Numbered from the stretch's first letter, positions 1 through 9,102 are shown. The stretch is 64,000 nt of DNA from an uncultured Bacteroidota bacterium (GCA_902587125.1 CACIJW010000006.1:1-64000), one strand, 5' to 3'. Program-made: numbers and translations. Notes: generated by a model from the sequence alone, not told the origin.

Positions 1-1952
1 TCTCCTGAGCCTGCTGTCCACAGTCTGTTAGCATATGACGAGTAATCAGTGATTGGAGTACATGACCAATTGCCTGAATTTGTACCTGATGATACCATGT
101 CCTCTTGTACTCCATCTACAACTAATAAGTATTCCATGTTGGCTGTTGGAGCAGGGTTGAATGTAAATGTCCAAGTTCCATCTCCATTATCTACAGCAAC
201 AGGACCTCCATTTGGATCCCAACTCCACCATGGTCCTGTTAATCTAACCGATGATGCTGTTGTATCACATACTGTTGTTGTAATCGTCAATGCTGGTGGT
301 GGTACAGGACAAATTGGATACGGGCAACTTGAAGTATATGTAGTTGTTGAATTATCAGTACAATTCACTCCTCCAAATATCCAGTTACCGCCCGAGAACC
401 CAACTGATCCGCTGGAGTCTTTATAAGCCCATGAGTCCTCATAATCCCAAGGTGTTCCTGTTCCAACTACGTTAATATCTCCGAAAGTCTCTATAACATT
501 TCCATAGTAAAATAGTTCTATAGCATCATCTCCATTTTGTGAAATATCACTGTTTCCTAACAATACATATTCAAATTCGCTGTAGCATGAGTCAAAGTAA
601 TTAGTCATTGCAGATACTGATCGAACTACTAAAATATCATCACCTGTATTTACTGAAATTGAATTAAATGTATACTCTAATCCATCTGTTCCTCCTCCAT
701 TATTTGCAACTCCAATTCCATACACACTTAGATCCGGTATATTATCGGTTGCTACCAAGTGAATTGCTTTGCCGTCATGACCACCGGTTGGCACAGAGAA
801 ATCAATAATACCTTGAAGTGCTAAAGCAGCAGGTGGAGGATTAACAATAATCACTCCAATCATACCAGGAACATGAGGCTGACAAACATAATAATGAGTT
901 GTTGGTGCTGACGGAATGAAAGAACCACTTGCTCCAAAACCAAAGTTGAAGCCACCTGCTAGTGGTGTTGCCCCTCCACTCAAAAAAGTTGCTTCAGAAA
1001 CTTCTACAGCATTATGTGAAGGGCCGTTAACAAAAAATATTGTGTCACCTACATCACAAATAATTGTATCAGGCACAAATACTTGTCCTGAGGTAGTTAT
1101 TGTGTATGAGGAGTAATTACAACTTCCGTCATCAATAACAGCGTTAGTATTATAATTAACAGCTAAAGTGTCAGTGCAACCTGAAATTGGAGCAGTTGAA
1201 CAACCGTTCCAATATACAACAGGAAGCACAATATCAGCATTCGAAACCACTAATGTTCGATTAACAAAAGTACCTGTTGAATCTGTCACTGTTGTAACAC
1301 AGGGTAGTGTTGAATCTAAGTTTTCAGCTATATTCCAATTATCTGCTGAAAATTTGTATTCGTAAGATCCAATTCCAAGTAGAGTTGTGAAATCCCAAAT
1401 ATTATCCCCATCAACATCTGACATAGAAAAACAATTTCCACACCATCCATTAAATGTCCCATTTACCTCAGGTGTTGAAAATGGATTTGTAACATAATTC
1501 ATATCAACTTGAAATGTAACGTTGTATGAAGATGGACCAGATGAGCAAGGCCCACAAGATTCCCAACATACAACAGGTAATGTTGTATCACCTGTAACAT
1601 TTAAAGTTCTATTTGTATATCCCCATTGAGAAATAACGCAAGGAAGTCCAGAAAATAGACTTTCTTCTATTGACCAGCTATCTGCTGAAAATTTAAATTC
1701 ATAAGGTGTTGATTTTAATACTCTTCCAGTTGCTTGCCATATGTTATCTCCATCAGGATCAGACATAGTCCAACAAGCTCCACACCAGCTGTTGAAAGTT
1801 CCATTCACTTCTGGAGTTGTAAAAGTTGATGATACAGTACTCATATCAACTTGAAAAGTTACATATGCTGAATCTGCTGCAGTTTGCGAAAAACTAGAAA
1901 AAGTAAAAATTGTAAAAAAGGTTACTAAAACTAGTGTAATATTTTTTTTCAT
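1..1952 (-). CDS. Secreted multidomain protein with cupredoxin and lamin-tail-like domains (3' end beyond window)
   Basis: The frame stays open from an ATG at 1950-1952 to the window edge (650 codons), so the C-terminus is missing. A signal peptide (MKKNITLVLVTFFTIFTFSS, then FSQ) is followed by two tandem starch-binding-like modules (about residues 30-125 and 135-245, each with VTFQVDM, PEVNGTFN.WCG and YE(F/Y)KFSAD). A GCTDTLAVNYN...DDGSC repeat sits near residue 258. Residues about 278-367 look like a type 1 copper (plastocyanin/azurin-like) domain, with SHNAVEV and CQPHVPGM supplying His, Cys, His and Met. Residues about 375-545 resemble a lamin-tail-type beta-sandwich (NGDDAIELFYYG, SWAYKDSSGS). 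A third carbohydrate-binding-like module follows. Known relatives are large T9SS-exported surface proteins of Bacteroidota; a C-terminal sorting domain would lie outside the window. Function unknown. Confidence 0.8.
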   Translation of the reverse strand, partial: MKKNITLVLVTFFTIFTFSSFSQTAADSAYVTFQVDMSTVSSTFTTPEVNGTFNSWCGACWTMSDPDGDNIWQATGRVLKSTPYEFKFSADSWSIEESLFSGLPCVISQWGYTNRTLNVTGDTTLPVVCWESCGPCSSGPSSYNVTFQVDMNYVTNPFSTPEVNGTFNGWCGNCFSMSDVDGDNIWDFTTLLGIGSYEYKFSADNWNIAENLDSTLPCVTTVTDSTGTFVNRTLVVSNADIVLPVVYWNGCSTAPISGCTDTLAVNYNTNAVIDDGSCNYSSYTITTSGQVFVPDTIICDVGDTIFFVNGPSHNAVEVSEATFLSGGATPLAGGFNFGFGASGSFIPSAPTTHYYVCQPHVPGMIGVIIVNPPPAALALQGIIDFSVPTGGHDGKAIHLVATDNIPDLSVYGIGVANNGGGTDGLEYTFNSISVNTGDDILVVRSVSAMTNYFDSCYSEFEYVLLGNSDISQNGDDAIELFYYGNVIETFGDINVVGTGTPWDYEDSWAYKDSSGSVGFSGGNWIFGGVNCTDNSTTTYTSSCPYPICPVPPPALTITTTVCDTTASSVRLTGPWWSWDPNGGPVAVDNGDGTWTFTFNPAPTANMEYLLVVDGVQEDMVSSGTNSGNWSCTPITDYSSYANRLWTAGSG

Positions 1953-2133
1953 TTTAATTAAGTTTATTTATGCAAAAATTAGACAAAAAAAAATTAACTT
2001 TCATTATTATTAAAAAAAAAATTACTAGAGAACATATTTAAAAAAAATAAGAGAGGGTCTAAATACACTTTGAAATTTGTCTCATTTTTTTTTAACTTAA
2101 TGTTTTTTGTACACTAAGGCTGATAAAAAATTC

Positions 2134-3129
2134 TTATTTGAACATATGACGAGCCATTTCTATTAGCTTGTGAGAATAGCCAGTTTCATTATCGTACCAA
2201 CAGACCAATTTAAAAAAGCGCGGGGTTACCTGGATACTTGCGTTCTTATCAAAAATAGAAGTTCTTGTATCACCATTAAAATCAGTTGAAACTAAGTCCT
2301 CATCGCAAAAGCCGATGACTCCTTTATATTTATCTTTCGAGGCGTTTAATATAATACTACTAATTTCATTGATTGTAGTGCTTTTTTTTAGGTTTACTGA
2401 AAAATCTACCACAGACACATTTGAAATTGGAACCCTGTAAGCCATGCCCGTTAATATACCGTCTAGCTCGGGAACTACTCTACCAACAGCTTTTGCTGCC
2501 CCTGTTGTGGAAGGAATGATATTGTTTAAAATTCCTCTAGAGATTCTTCTATTGTTAGATGAAGCGCTATCAACAACATTTTGAGTTGCTGTTGTAGAAT
2601 GTACTGTAGTCATTACACCGCTTTCGATACTAAAATTATCATTAATCAACTTGGCTATTGGAGCTAAACAATTTGTAGTGCACGATGCATTGGAAATGAT
2701 TTTCATAGTATCGTCATATGAGTTATGATTTACACCATAAACAAACATTGGTGTTTGATCTTTTGATGGTGCAGAGAGAAGAACTTTAGCAGCTCCAGCA
2801 TCAATGTGTTGAATAGCACTTTCTTGAGTTAAGAAAATGCCTGTAGATTCAAGAACTAGATCAACTTGGGAATCAGCCCATCCAATATTTTTTGGATTTT
2901 TTTCAGAGCTAATTTTTATATCATAACCATTTACTGAAATACAATTTTCTTTTAGTTTAATTTCATGCATTATGTTGCCATGAACTGAGTCATATTTCAT
3001 GAAATGATATAAATCTTCAATAGAAATCAAATCGTTAATTGCAACGACCTTTATGTCATTTTCAAGTAATGATAATCTAAAAAACATCTTACCAATTCTA
3101 CCAAATCCATTTATTCCAATTTTTAACAT
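2134..3129 (-). CDS. gapA: Glyceraldehyde-3-phosphate dehydrogenase, type I
   Basis: Catalyses the NAD-dependent oxidative phosphorylation of glyceraldehyde 3-phosphate to 1,3-bisphosphoglycerate in cytosolic glycolysis or gluconeogenesis. The 331-residue length is normal. The Rossmann motif INGFGRIGK is at residues 6-14, the catalytic Cys150 lies in SNASCTTNCLAP, and the partner His177 is in TVHSTTATQ. The C-terminal WYDNETGYS motif is present. The start cannot move downstream because the Rossmann motif begins at residue 3. It is transcribed alone; the divergent neighbour is a sugar-kinase-like gene. A perfect TATTTTTG box ends only four bases before the ATG, which suggests a very short leader or none. 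The call is secure; cofactor preference (NAD or NADP) was not determined. Confidence 0.97.
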   Translation of the reverse strand: MLKIGINGFGRIGKMFFRLSLLENDIKVVAINDLISIEDLYHFMKYDSVHGNIMHEIKLKENCISVNGYDIKISSEKNPKNIGWADSQVDLVLESTGIFLTQESAIQHIDAGAAKVLLSAPSKDQTPMFVYGVNHNSYDDTMKIISNASCTTNCLAPIAKLINDNFSIESGVMTTVHSTTATQNVVDSASSNNRRISRGILNNIIPSTTGAAKAVGRVVPELDGILTGMAYRVPISNVSVVDFSVNLKKSTTINEISSIILNASKDKYKGVIGFCDEDLVSTDFNGDTRTSIFDKNASIQVTPRFFKLVCWYDNETGYSHKLIEMARHMFK

Positions 3130-3133
3130 AACG

Positions 3134-3141
3134 CAAAAATA
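3134..3141 (-). promoter_or_regulatory. Bacteroidota -7 box (TATTTTTG) for gapA
   Basis: A perfect TAnnTTTG match on the minus strand, four bases from the gapA ATG. No clear TTG -33 element at the usual spacing. The short distance predicts a leaderless or nearly leaderless mRNA. Confidence 0.5.
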
Positions 3142-3245
3142 ATTAAATAATATATGAAAGTGTATATTTTACACTAATTATTTTACACCTCTTAAAAAAA
3201 TAAATAATTTTAGAAAAATATTTTTTTTAGTATGGCATATTATAC

Positions 3246-3253
3246 TAAGTTTG
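3246..3253 (+). promoter_or_regulatory. Bacteroidota -7 box (TAAGTTTG)
   Basis: A perfect TAnnTTTG match ending 16 bases before the ATG of the GlcNAc-kinase-like gene. Together with the gapA box it defines a divergent promoter region of 140 bases that holds no other gene. Confidence 0.5.
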
Positions 3254-3269
3254 TTCTATAATTTCTAGC

Positions 3270-4115
3270 ATGATTTTAATAGCAGACAGCGGTTCTACCA
3301 AATGCAGTTGGGTTTTAACTGATGAAGAAAATCAAAAGGTTCTTGAGTGCAATACTATTGGATTTAACCCATATTTCATTACTCACAAAAACATACTGAA
3401 TCATTTAAAAAACTCTGACTTAGATGATCTTAAAAAAAATATAAAAAAAGTTTTTTTCTATGGCGCAGGTTGTTCAAATTATGAAATGAATGATTTAATC
3501 AAAAAACCTCTTTCTCAATTTTTTTCTAACGCAAATATCAAAATAATGCATGACTTGGAAGCTGCTTGTCTTGCAATGTATAATGACAAACCAAATGTAA
3601 CTTGTATTTTAGGTACGGGCTCTAATTCTTGTTTTTATGATGGAAATAAAATTATTGAAAATGCCCCATCACTTGGCTTTATACTTGGTGATGAAGCATC
3701 GGGAAATTACTTTGGAAAAAAAATTATCAATTATTACTTTAACGGTCTATTTGATGAGAGTCTTAAATTAAAATTTGAAAAAAATTATGAAAATGATTTA
3801 ATGGAAATAAAAAGAAATATTTATGACCATAGAGCGAATGTATATTTATCAAAATTTTTTCCTTTTGTTTCAAATAATAAGTCTCATCAAATTATTAAAA
3901 ATCTAATCTTAGACACACTTGATGACTTTTTTGAATTACATGTAAATTGTTTTAAGAAATACAATCCCGAGGAAATTAATTTCATTGGTTCGGTTTCATT
4001 TTTTTTAAAAGAGGAAATTGAATTAATTTGCAAAAAACATGAACTTAAACTGGGTAAGGTGGTAAAAAATCCAATTGAGAGGCTTTTAAAATATCATACG
4101 TCAGATAAATTCTAA
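3270..4115 (+). CDS. N-acetylglucosamine kinase-like protein (BadF/BadG/BcrA/BcrD ATPase family)
   Basis: A 281-residue ASKHA-fold ATPase. The phosphate-1 motif DSGSTKCSWVL is at residues 6-16, a phosphate-2-like GTGSNS at 115-120, an acidic HDLEAA at 94-99, and the sugar-kinase signature GFILGDEASGNYFGK at 136-150. Family members phosphorylate N-acetylglucosamine or act as 2-hydroxyacyl-CoA dehydratase activators. The single-domain length and the GDEASG motif favour a sugar kinase, plausibly for recycling cell-wall or chitin-derived amino sugar; the substrate is inferred. The gene stands alone. Its TAA stop interlocks with the TAG stop of the convergent M28 peptidase in a 4-base overlap. Confidence 0.8.
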   Translation: MILIADSGSTKCSWVLTDEENQKVLECNTIGFNPYFITHKNILNHLKNSDLDDLKKNIKKVFFYGAGCSNYEMNDLIKKPLSQFFSNANIKIMHDLEAACLAMYNDKPNVTCILGTGSNSCFYDGNKIIENAPSLGFILGDEASGNYFGKKIINYYFNGLFDESLKLKFEKNYENDLMEIKRNIYDHRANVYLSKFFPFVSNNKSHQIIKNLILDTLDDFFELHVNCFKKYNPEEINFIGSVSFFLKEEIELICKKHELKLGKVVKNPIERLLKYHTSDKF

Positions 4116-5332
4116 AAAGTCACCTCTTTACTTAAGAACTTATCACCTCTCTTAATTTCAACAGTAGCCTTTTGTCCTTTTTCATATTTACTTAGTCCTT
4201 GCATGTAAGACATAATATCCAACACATCAACATTACCAATTTTAGTTACTATATCACCTTTTAGAATGCCAAAACTGTCAGCTACTTTACCTTTAGAAAC
4301 ACCATCAATTCTTAAGCCTTTACCAGAATACATATAATCTGGCATAATACCTAGAGTTACTTTGAATTTTGGGACATCTTTTGATTCAGTAGCTGTCTCA
4401 ACAAAATCAAAATTTTCAATTTCAGTTGAATTATTAATTAGATTGGTTACGAAAAGTAAAATCTTCTGCATTCCTTCAAAATTAATTTTATCATAATCAT
4501 CTCTAGGAGTATGATAATCATCGTGTTGTCCAGTAAAGAAATGTAGGACAGGTATATTCTTTAGGTAAAATGATGTGTGATCTGATGGACCTACTCCTGA
4601 CTCAGAAGTCACTAGCTTAAAATCAAAATTTTCATTGGATTTAGCTAGCAAATCTTTCCAAGATGAGCTAGTTCCAACACCATTAACAGCAAGTCCAACG
4701 CTATCAACATATCTTCCAATCATATCAAAATTAATCATGTAAGAAACATTACTTAGGTTGATAGTTGGGTTTTTTGCATAAAACGAGGAACCATATAACC
4801 CGTATTCTTCTCCAGAGAAGGCAATGAACAAAAAGTTGTAATCCTTAATTAATTTCAGTTGATTAGCCAACTGTATCATTACACTAACTCCACTAGCATT
4901 ATCGTCTGCTCCATTATGTACATCAGGATCTCCGAAGTATCTTGATCCATATTCTCCATAGCCAATATGATCGTAATGAGCTCCAATAATAACCGTATTT
5001 TCTGCCTGATTGTCTAAATATCCTACTACATTCAGTCCAGTAATCTCTCTGGCATCAGTATTTGTATGAGGATTAGCATTAATTTTTGCTGTAAATTCTT
5101 GAAAAAATCCCTTGGTACCTTTGGGTTTTACTTGATAAAAATTTAATCTTTCGATAATGTAATCAGCAGCTTTTTTTTCAGATTCTGTACCAGTATTTCT
5201 GCCTTCCAGTTCATCTGATGAGAGGTAAATAACATCTTTTTTTAAATTTTCAATTAGTGGACTATCAAGTGATTGTGATGAACATATGTTAAAAGTTATA
5301 GAAAATAGGGCGATTAAAATTATTTTATTCAT
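4112..5332 (-). CDS. Secreted M28-family aminopeptidase with C-terminal PDZ domain
   Basis: Predicted zinc exopeptidase of the periplasm or cell surface. The chosen start gives a signal peptide (MNKIILIALFSITFNICSSQ); an upstream in-frame ATG at 5380 would add 16 residues and place transcription start inside the ORF, so it is rejected. M28 ligands are visible: His119 and Asp121 in AHYDH, Asp143 in NGADDNASG, Glu175/Glu176 in SGEEYG, Asp203 in NFDMIGR and His274 in YHTPRDD. Residues about 325-406 form a PDZ domain (SGKGLRIDGVSKGKVAD, GILKGDIVTKIG), as in related Bacteroidota peptidases. It is divergent from the propeller lipoprotein, with 39 bases between starts. The peptide substrate is unknown. 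Confidence 0.9.
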   Translation of the reverse strand: MNKIILIALFSITFNICSSQSLDSPLIENLKKDVIYLSSDELEGRNTGTESEKKAADYIIERLNFYQVKPKGTKGFFQEFTAKINANPHTNTDAREITGLNVVGYLDNQAENTVIIGAHYDHIGYGEYGSRYFGDPDVHNGADDNASGVSVMIQLANQLKLIKDYNFLFIAFSGEEYGLYGSSFYAKNPTINLSNVSYMINFDMIGRYVDSVGLAVNGVGTSSSWKDLLAKSNENFDFKLVTSESGVGPSDHTSFYLKNIPVLHFFTGQHDDYHTPRDDYDKINFEGMQKILLFVTNLINNSTEIENFDFVETATESKDVPKFKVTLGIMPDYMYSGKGLRIDGVSKGKVADSFGILKGDIVTKIGNVDVLDIMSYMQGLSKYEKGQKATVEIKRGDKFLSKEVTF

Positions 5333-5343
5333 ATGTGTTGGTT

Positions 5344-5351
5344 TATTTTTG
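5344..5351 (+). promoter_or_regulatory. Bacteroidota -7 box (TATTTTTG)
   Basis: Perfect match ending 20 bases before the ATG at 5372. It lies inside the longer ORF that begins at 5333, which argues that 5372 is the true start. Confidence 0.55.
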
Positions 5352-5364
5352 CAAAAAATTTTTA

Positions 5365-5372
5365 CAAAATTA
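5365..5372 (-). promoter_or_regulatory. Bacteroidota -7 box (TAATTTTG) for the M28 peptidase
   Basis: Perfect match on the minus strand, 32 bases from the ATG at 5332. It touches the ATG of the divergent gene, so the two promoters are overlapping back-to-back. Confidence 0.5.
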
Positions 5373-6454
5373 TGAAACATCTTGTCAACTTAGCAGTCAT
5401 AATGACTTTATTATTTTCATGCAAAAACAATGAAACTAAAACAAAATTTTCCAACCCTCTGATATACGAAAACGAAGTTAACTTCAAAAATATGAGGCAA
5501 CTTACTTTTGAAGGAGAAAACGCAGAAGCTTATTGGAGTTTTGATGACTCTAAATTAATTTTTCAAGCAACTAATGAAAATTGGGGCCAAAGCTGTGACC
5601 AAATTTATATTATTGATACAAATAATTATACGCTTAAAACCGAAATACCACAAATGGTTAGTCTAGGTTTGGGAAGAACAACATGTTCATATTTTTTACC
5701 TGGTGATAGCACTATAGTGTATGCTTCAACACACCTAGAGGATTCTAAATGCCCTCATGTCCCTGACAGAAGAGTTGATGGAAAATATGTTTGGCCGATA
5801 TATGATTCATATGATATTTTTATTGCTGATCTTGAGGGAAATATTTTAAGAAAACTAACCGATTCTGATGGTTATGATGCTGAGGCTACAGTTTCTCCTA
5901 TGGGAGATAAAATAGTTTTCACATCAATAAGATCCGGAGATTTAGAGTTATACACTTGCGATTTGAACGGAGATAATGTAAAACAAATTACTAGCCAACT
6001 TGGATACGATGGAGGCGCATTTTTTTCACATGACGGAAATAAGCTAGTTTTTAGATCATCAAGACCAAAAACAGAAAGCGAGGTGAAAGAGTATAAAGAT
6101 TTACTCAGTCAAGGTCTTGTTCAGCCTACAAACATGGAAATATACACTTGCAATATCGATGGAAGTGATTTGAAGCAAGTTACTGATCTTGGTAAAGCAA
6201 ATTGGTCTCCTTTTTTTCACCCATCAAATGAAAAAATTATTTTTTGCTCTAACCACAATAGTCAAAGAGGATTTCCCTTTAATTTATTTATTATTGACAT
6301 TGATGGTAATAATTTAAAGCAAATTACTTATGATGACACATTTGACTCTTTTCCTGTTTTCTCTAATGACGGTAAAAAAATTGTTTTTTCATCCAATAGA
6401 AATAACGGTGGTACTAGAAGCACTAATGTTTTTATTGCTGACTGGGTTGAATAA
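5372..6454 (+). CDS. TolB-like/PD40 beta-propeller lipoprotein
   Basis: A 360-residue predicted lipoprotein. From the ATG at 5372 the protein begins MKHLVNLAVIMTLLFSCKNN, a clean type II signal with lipid Cys17; the ORF extends 13 codons further upstream but that part carries the promoter and would spoil the signal peptide. The rest is repeated PD40 blades, such as SPMGDKIVFTSIRSGDLELY, SHDGNKLVFRSSRP, PSNEKIIFCSNHNS and SNDGKKIVFSSNRN. These propellers bind peptides or proteins in the periplasm (TolB) or act with peptidases. The adjacent secreted peptidase is a possible partner, but this is inference. The stop is two bases from the convergent M43 gene. Confidence 0.85.
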   Translation: MKHLVNLAVIMTLLFSCKNNETKTKFSNPLIYENEVNFKNMRQLTFEGENAEAYWSFDDSKLIFQATNENWGQSCDQIYIIDTNNYTLKTEIPQMVSLGLGRTTCSYFLPGDSTIVYASTHLEDSKCPHVPDRRVDGKYVWPIYDSYDIFIADLEGNILRKLTDSDGYDAEATVSPMGDKIVFTSIRSGDLELYTCDLNGDNVKQITSQLGYDGGAFFSHDGNKLVFRSSRPKTESEVKEYKDLLSQGLVQPTNMEIYTCNIDGSDLKQVTDLGKANWSPFFHPSNEKIIFCSNHNSQRGFPFNLFIIDIDGNNLKQITYDDTFDSFPVFSNDGKKIVFSSNRNNGGTRSTNVFIADWVE

Positions 6455-6456
6455 AA

Positions 6457-9102
6457 CTATTTTTTAATAATTATTTTATTCAAATATGTTTCTTGAGAGA
6501 GAACGTTAAGTAAATATGTTCCATATTCAAGATTTGAGATATCAACTTTAAGAATATTGTTTTGGCTTTCTTTTCTTATTACAACTTGTCCAAGGCTATT
6601 AGCTATTTCTGCCAGTTCAATAATACTATTTTCAGTAACAATATTGATTATGTTTTCAGCAGGATTAGGGTAGATTTTAATTTGCTCAGAAATATTTAAG
6701 TTATACGAGGGAACAAAGTCAACGTTAACAAACACTGTATCAGAATAACAACCATTTGCATCAACCACGACAAGCCAATAGGTTCCGTTACTCATAGGAC
6801 TAATTATTGGTAATGTTTCACCGTTACTCCAAATATAATTATATGGAATGTTTCCTCCAAATGGGGTTGCAATTAAAGATGTCCCAGATTGACTAACAGA
6901 AAGAGAAGGAGAGGTACTTAAATTTAAATTTAAATAAATTGTACTATCGCATCCTAAAATATTGGTAAATGTTTCCGAGTATGTGCCACTGTTAGTATAT
7001 GTATCTCCATACCACTCATACTCATCACATGTGTCAACACTCACAGTTGTGGAATAGGAATTATTGATTTGTAAAGTTAGATATGCTGTTGTGTCACATC
7101 CAGACGAGGTGATATCATTCCAAACATATGTTCCGGAAGAGTTGTATAATATCCCATTCCAAAAATAACTGTCGCAATTAGTTACATTTGAGTATGATGT
7201 GTCAGGATATTGAATATCAAGAATTATATTAACTAAACTATCATAGCCACAATTATTTGTATAAATAAAATTATAAGTACCTGAACTTGTGTAAGTATAT
7301 CCGTCATATGTAAAGTTAAAACATGAGCTGGTGTCTACATTTGTAGTTGTAATGTAACAGCAAGAGCTGTCATCAAAGCAAGCCAATGAGTCATAGTTAG
7401 CTGCAATTAAATCAGTACATCCTGCAACATAGCAACAACTTCCATCATCCAGTCCAGCAGAAGGATTAAAGTTAAGGGCAGTGGAATCTGTACAACCTGA
7501 CATTAAACCAAAACACGCATCCTCAATCTCTATATCATAATAAAAATAATAGTAGCCTGTTGGTGAGGAATTAGCGCTAGAGCTGGTTATAGTCATAGCT
7601 GAACCAATTACGTAAGGGTAATCAGGGCCAGCATTATTTCTATATAATCCTGAATTACTTGCTGAAATGCCTAGCTCAAAGTCTGTTCCAATGGGAACAT
7701 CAAAATCAAAATAAAGTCTTTGCTGTCCAGATACTACATTTATTGTTGTGTCATCAATTACAGCTGAATTATTGTCTCTAAGCTCAAAGGTTATCGTGTT
7801 TGAGTTTTGCGCATAAACAACTGCTGACTTAATCTTAAATGGTTTTGTTGCATCAAAAATGAGATGTTGATTACCATTAAAGTAACCTCCTGTTCCTATT
7901 GTGTTGTCAACTGCACCTCCAAACGCAATTGAAGTGTTTGCATTTGGATCGTAGTTACTTGCACTTGGATCTGTACACCCCAAAATTGCAGGGACACAAG
8001 AACCATCATCAATACATGCCGTGGAATCAAAATTAAAAGCTGATATATCTGTGCATCCTGCTACATAACAACAAGAGCCATCATTAAAAATGGCTAGACT
8101 ATCATAATTTAGAGCTGTTGAATCAGTACATCCATAATCAGTATTACAACCATTGCTAGTTAACAATCCTTGACGTGATGTGTTGATTGCAGCAATCATC
8201 CTTGCTTTTTGATCAAGTGTAAAAATATTCATGCATGCATCGTTAGTATAATCCATATAGTTCTGAAACATATCTCCATAGGCACCATTTCCAGAGCAAG
8301 AGGATGTATGAGGATATGATGGACATCCATAATTAGAACCATCATGCTCAGGTGTATCATTGCAAAAGTCATTACCGCAATTTGAATCACCCCAAATGTG
8401 GCGCAAGTTAAGCCAATGACCAACTTCATGAGTAGCTGTCCTTCCTAAATCGTAGGGAGATGAAGCTGTTCCTATATTACCAAAGTACTGGTAATCAACC
8501 ACAATTCCATCCTCGTTTGGATTTCCGCCTGGAAATTGTGCATATCCTAGAATTCCTCCAGAAATATCACATACCCAAATATTCATGTATTCACTAGTAT
8601 TCCAAGCATCATGCCCACCAGAGGCAGTATATTTTACATCATCATTAGTGCTAAATGATGTTTGAGATGTTTGAGTTCTTGTAATGCCAGTAGTTGTATT
8701 TCCGTTTGGATCTTTTTGTGCTAAACAAAATTCAATTTCGCAATCAGCAGCAACAGGTAAGAATCCCGTTGGTGTGTTTGTAGTATCAGCATTTAGTCTT
8801 CTGAAGTCTTCGTTTAAGATATCAATTTGAGAAAAAATCTGATTGTCAGAAATATTTTCTGTGTTATTGTAATAAACTACATGAACAACAACGGGTATAG
8901 TTATAACAGAAGTGTTTTCCGTGCTAGTGTTATTTAAAATCCATTGTTGAATTTGTATCTCCTGATTTTGCATTTTTTGAAAAAGATAAGGATCTTCATC
9001 AAGCATTTGCTGATGGTACTGCATAGTACCACAATTTCTTTGTGAGAATAACGAAAAAGAGGTTAGTAGAAAGAAAAATATTAGTGTAGGCCTCAAAAAC
9101 AT
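6457..9102 (-). CDS. Secreted M43 (pappalysin-type) metalloprotease with T9SS sorting domain
   Basis: An 881-residue exported zinc protease. A signal peptide (about residues 1-21) precedes an M43 domain with the extended zinc motif HEVGHWLNLRHIWGD near residues 225-239 and a downstream QNYMDYTNDACM Met-turn. Then come five GCTD...DGSC repeats (about residues 325-580), the third interrupted by an inserted beta-rich domain. Three C-D-x-Y...SGTY repeats follow, and a type A C-terminal sorting domain (IYPNPAENIINI, ISNLEYGTYLLNV, ending IIIKK). Family knowledge: M43 enzymes are secreted endopeptidases, and the tail directs export and surface attachment by the type IX system. A near-consensus TAATTTTA precedes the start. 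Natural substrate unknown. Confidence 0.93.
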   Translation of the reverse strand: MFLRPTLIFFFLLTSFSLFSQRNCGTMQYHQQMLDEDPYLFQKMQNQEIQIQQWILNNTSTENTSVITIPVVVHVVYYNNTENISDNQIFSQIDILNEDFRRLNADTTNTPTGFLPVAADCEIEFCLAQKDPNGNTTTGITRTQTSQTSFSTNDDVKYTASGGHDAWNTSEYMNIWVCDISGGILGYAQFPGGNPNEDGIVVDYQYFGNIGTASSPYDLGRTATHEVGHWLNLRHIWGDSNCGNDFCNDTPEHDGSNYGCPSYPHTSSCSGNGAYGDMFQNYMDYTNDACMNIFTLDQKARMIAAINTSRQGLLTSNGCNTDYGCTDSTALNYDSLAIFNDGSCCYVAGCTDISAFNFDSTACIDDGSCVPAILGCTDPSASNYDPNANTSIAFGGAVDNTIGTGGYFNGNQHLIFDATKPFKIKSAVVYAQNSNTITFELRDNNSAVIDDTTINVVSGQQRLYFDFDVPIGTDFELGISASNSGLYRNNAGPDYPYVIGSAMTITSSSANSSPTGYYYFYYDIEIEDACFGLMSGCTDSTALNFNPSAGLDDGSCCYVAGCTDLIAANYDSLACFDDSSCCYITTTNVDTSSCFNFTYDGYTYTSSGTYNFIYTNNCGYDSLVNIILDIQYPDTSYSNVTNCDSYFWNGILYNSSGTYVWNDITSSGCDTTAYLTLQINNSYSTTVSVDTCDEYEWYGDTYTNSGTYSETFTNILGCDSTIYLNLNLSTSPSLSVSQSGTSLIATPFGGNIPYNYIWSNGETLPIISPMSNGTYWLVVVDANGCYSDTVFVNVDFVPSYNLNISEQIKIYPNPAENIINIVTENSIIELAEIANSLGQVVIRKESQNNILKVDISNLEYGTYLLNVLSQETYLNKIIIKK
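7361..8133 (-). repeat. Five GCTD...DGSC protein repeats, one split by an insertion
   Basis: Within the M43 protease the motif GCTDxxAxNYD, then about five residues, then DDGSC occurs five times. The third copy reads GCTDPSASNYDPNANTS and then diverges into about 150 residues of a different beta-rich domain before the next GCTD. One copy of the same repeat occurs in the left-edge protein (near 1178). The role is unknown; the repeat is typical of Bacteroidota secreted proteins. Confidence 0.8.

Noticed and set aside
916..1365. Plus-strand ORFs at the left edge
   Set aside because: The minus strand carries a continuous 650-codon frame with a signal peptide and recognisable domains across the same bases.
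1953..2133. Possible small RNA or terminator in the gap after gapA
   Set aside because: AT-rich, only a weak imperfect stem near a T-run; no convincing hairpin or promoter.
5333..5371. N-terminal extension of the propeller lipoprotein (ATG at 5333)
   Set aside because: It contains the promoter box and would bury the lipoprotein signal; start placed at 5372.
7361..8133. Repeats considered as a CRISPR or mobile-element array
   Set aside because: They are in-frame protein repeats of variable DNA sequence, with no constant direct repeat or spacers.
8229..8429. Small ORF inside the M43 gene and similar alternate-frame ORFs (for example 31191-31880, 32394-33008, 36874-37056)
   Set aside because: They overlap conserved coding regions entirely, have no recognisable domain or start context, and mirror codon patterns of the real genes.
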